From Rhodoferax sp. (GTDB taxonomy: Bacteria; Pseudomonadota; Gammaproteobacteria; Burkholderiales; Burkholderiaceae_C), in contig JAJAZK010000360.1 in the NCBI GenBank assembly GCA_026785765.1, forward strand, positions 1 to 6,231: a DNA stretch of 6,231 bases, written 5' to 3'. A model generated the notes under the pieces. It was given only the letters and a program-made list of their open reading frames with translations. It did no database searches and was not told where the DNA came from. Shown here piece by piece: positions 5,562 to 6,231 of the stretch (position 1 is its first letter; every line of letters begins with the position of its first letter). A program made the translations under genes and the position numbers.

Positions 5562-6231
5562 TCACACCCTGCGCGGCCCTGACCAGTAACGCTCGCGAAC
5601 CGCTTTCTTGTCGATCTTTCCAATCGTGTTCTTCGGTACCGCGTCCACGATCTCTACCCGCTCCGGCTGCTTGATCGATGACAGCTTCGACGCGCGGCAG
5701 ACTTTCAGCAGCTCTTGTGGCGTCGCCTGCATTCCAGGCTTGAGCGAAACCACCGCCAACACCGCCTCGCCCCACTTGTCGTCCGGAACACCGACGACTG
5801 CGGCGTCGAGCACCGCCGGATGGGTGTACAAAACCTTCTCGACCTCGCTCGGCGCGAGGTTGTAGCCGCCGCGGATGATCAGGTCCTTGATGCGATCGAC
5901 GATGTAGAGATAGCCTTCTTCGTCGACGGTCCCGACATCGCCGGAGAACAGCCAGCCGTCGATCAACGCCTTGGCAGTGCGCCCGGGCTCGCGGAAGTAA
6001 CCCAGCATGTTGTGCGGTCCGCCGAAGATGACCTCGCCGGTCTCACCGCGAGCCACCTCGGCACGCTGCGCGTCCACCACCCGCACTGTGGTTGCGAAGG
6101 ACGGACGGCCGCAGGACGATAACAAGTGGGGCCTGTCGGTCAGCGCGTGTACATGGTCCTGCTTGCGCAGCAAGGTGCCGATGGAGGCGATCTCGGCCAT
6201 GCCGTAGAGCTGGATGAAGATGGGGCCGTAC
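5562..6231 (-). CDS. Acyl-CoA synthetase (AMP-forming, ANL family), C-terminal part
   Basis: The minus strand is open from the right window edge to TGA at 5564-5562, giving the last 222 residues of an ANL enzyme normally about 500-550 residues long. The Met codon at 6200 is internal, because the preceding residues read YGPIFIQLYG and continue into MAE, forming the A5 motif YGMAE. Other motifs follow in order: GEVIFGGPHNMLGYF, GWLFSGDVGTVDEEGYLYIVDR (A7 with the adenylate-binding Asp and hinge region), KDLIIRGGYNLAPSEVE (A8), and near the end PKNTIGKIDKKAVRERY, whose Lys at 5618-5616 is the A10 catalytic lysine for adenylation. The enzyme couples a carboxylic acid to CoA through an acyl-AMP; the N-terminal pocket residues that determine substrate are off the window. 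It faces the P450 operon across 23 bp. Its promoter lies outside, so co-regulation cannot be judged. Confidence 0.93.
   Translation of the reverse strand, partial: YGPIFIQLYGMAEIASIGTLLRKQDHVHALTDRPHLLSSCGRPSFATTVRVVDAQRAEVARGETGEVIFGGPHNMLGYFREPGRTAKALIDGWLFSGDVGTVDEEGYLYIVDRIKDLIIRGGYNLAPSEVEKVLYTHPAVLDAAVVGVPDDKWGEAVLAVVSLKPGMQATPQELLKVCRASKLSSIKQPERVEIVDAVPKNTIGKIDKKAVRERYWSGPRRV

Noticed and set aside
5541..5564. Possible hairpin terminator in the convergent gap (GGCGCC and GGCGTC arms)
   Set aside because: The stem is only about 6 bp with one G-U pair and an 8-nt loop, and no T-run follows on either strand.

Overview
The window is a compact, GC-rich piece of accessory metabolism from what looks like a Gram-negative proteobacterium. 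Burkholderiales or a sphingomonad-type alphaproteobacterium would fit the codon use, short intergenic gaps and gene mix, but no marker gene fixes the taxon. No RNA gene, insertion sequence, CRISPR array or origin is visible.

Layout: a 5' fragment of an amidohydrolase_2 / ACMSD-like gene runs leftward off the window (1-357). An AT-richer divergent intergenic region (358-501) carries a good sigma70-type promoter for that gene. A rightward, tightly packed run follows: a 34-codon mini-ORF (502-606), a ThuA-like protein (603-1367), an SDR oxidoreductase (1360-2124), an 18-codon mini-ORF (2147-2203), a VOC/epimerase-like protein (2200-2730), two tandem paralogous cytochromes P450 (2759-3961 and 3971-5185) and a SnoaL/NTF2-like protein (5182-5538). 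Overlaps of 4-8 bp and gaps of at most 28 bp between recognised genes (75 bp, largely filled by the mini-ORF, before VOC) suggest one operon. After a 23-bp convergent gap, the C-terminal part of an acyl-CoA synthetase (ANL family) lies on the minus strand and runs off the right edge.

The gene set reads as a catabolic module for a hydrophobic or cyclic organic compound (inference). The P450s would hydroxylate it, the SDR would oxidise or reduce the hydroxyl/keto group, the ligase would activate a carboxylate as its CoA thioester, and the VOC, SnoaL and amidohydrolase proteins would isomerise, hydrolyse or decarboxylate intermediates. The substrate cannot be read from the sequence. No ferredoxin or reductase for the P450s is present here.

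The most unusual points are: (i) both P450s lack the usual N-terminal ~50-60 residues and share an atypical segment after the heme cysteine; (ii) they sit in the same reading frame, separated by one stop codon and three sense codons; (iii) two mini-ORFs with near-ideal Shine-Dalgarno sequences each end in an ATGA overlap with the next gene, at an identical 11-nt junction; (iv) a ThuA-like protein sits in a P450 operon.
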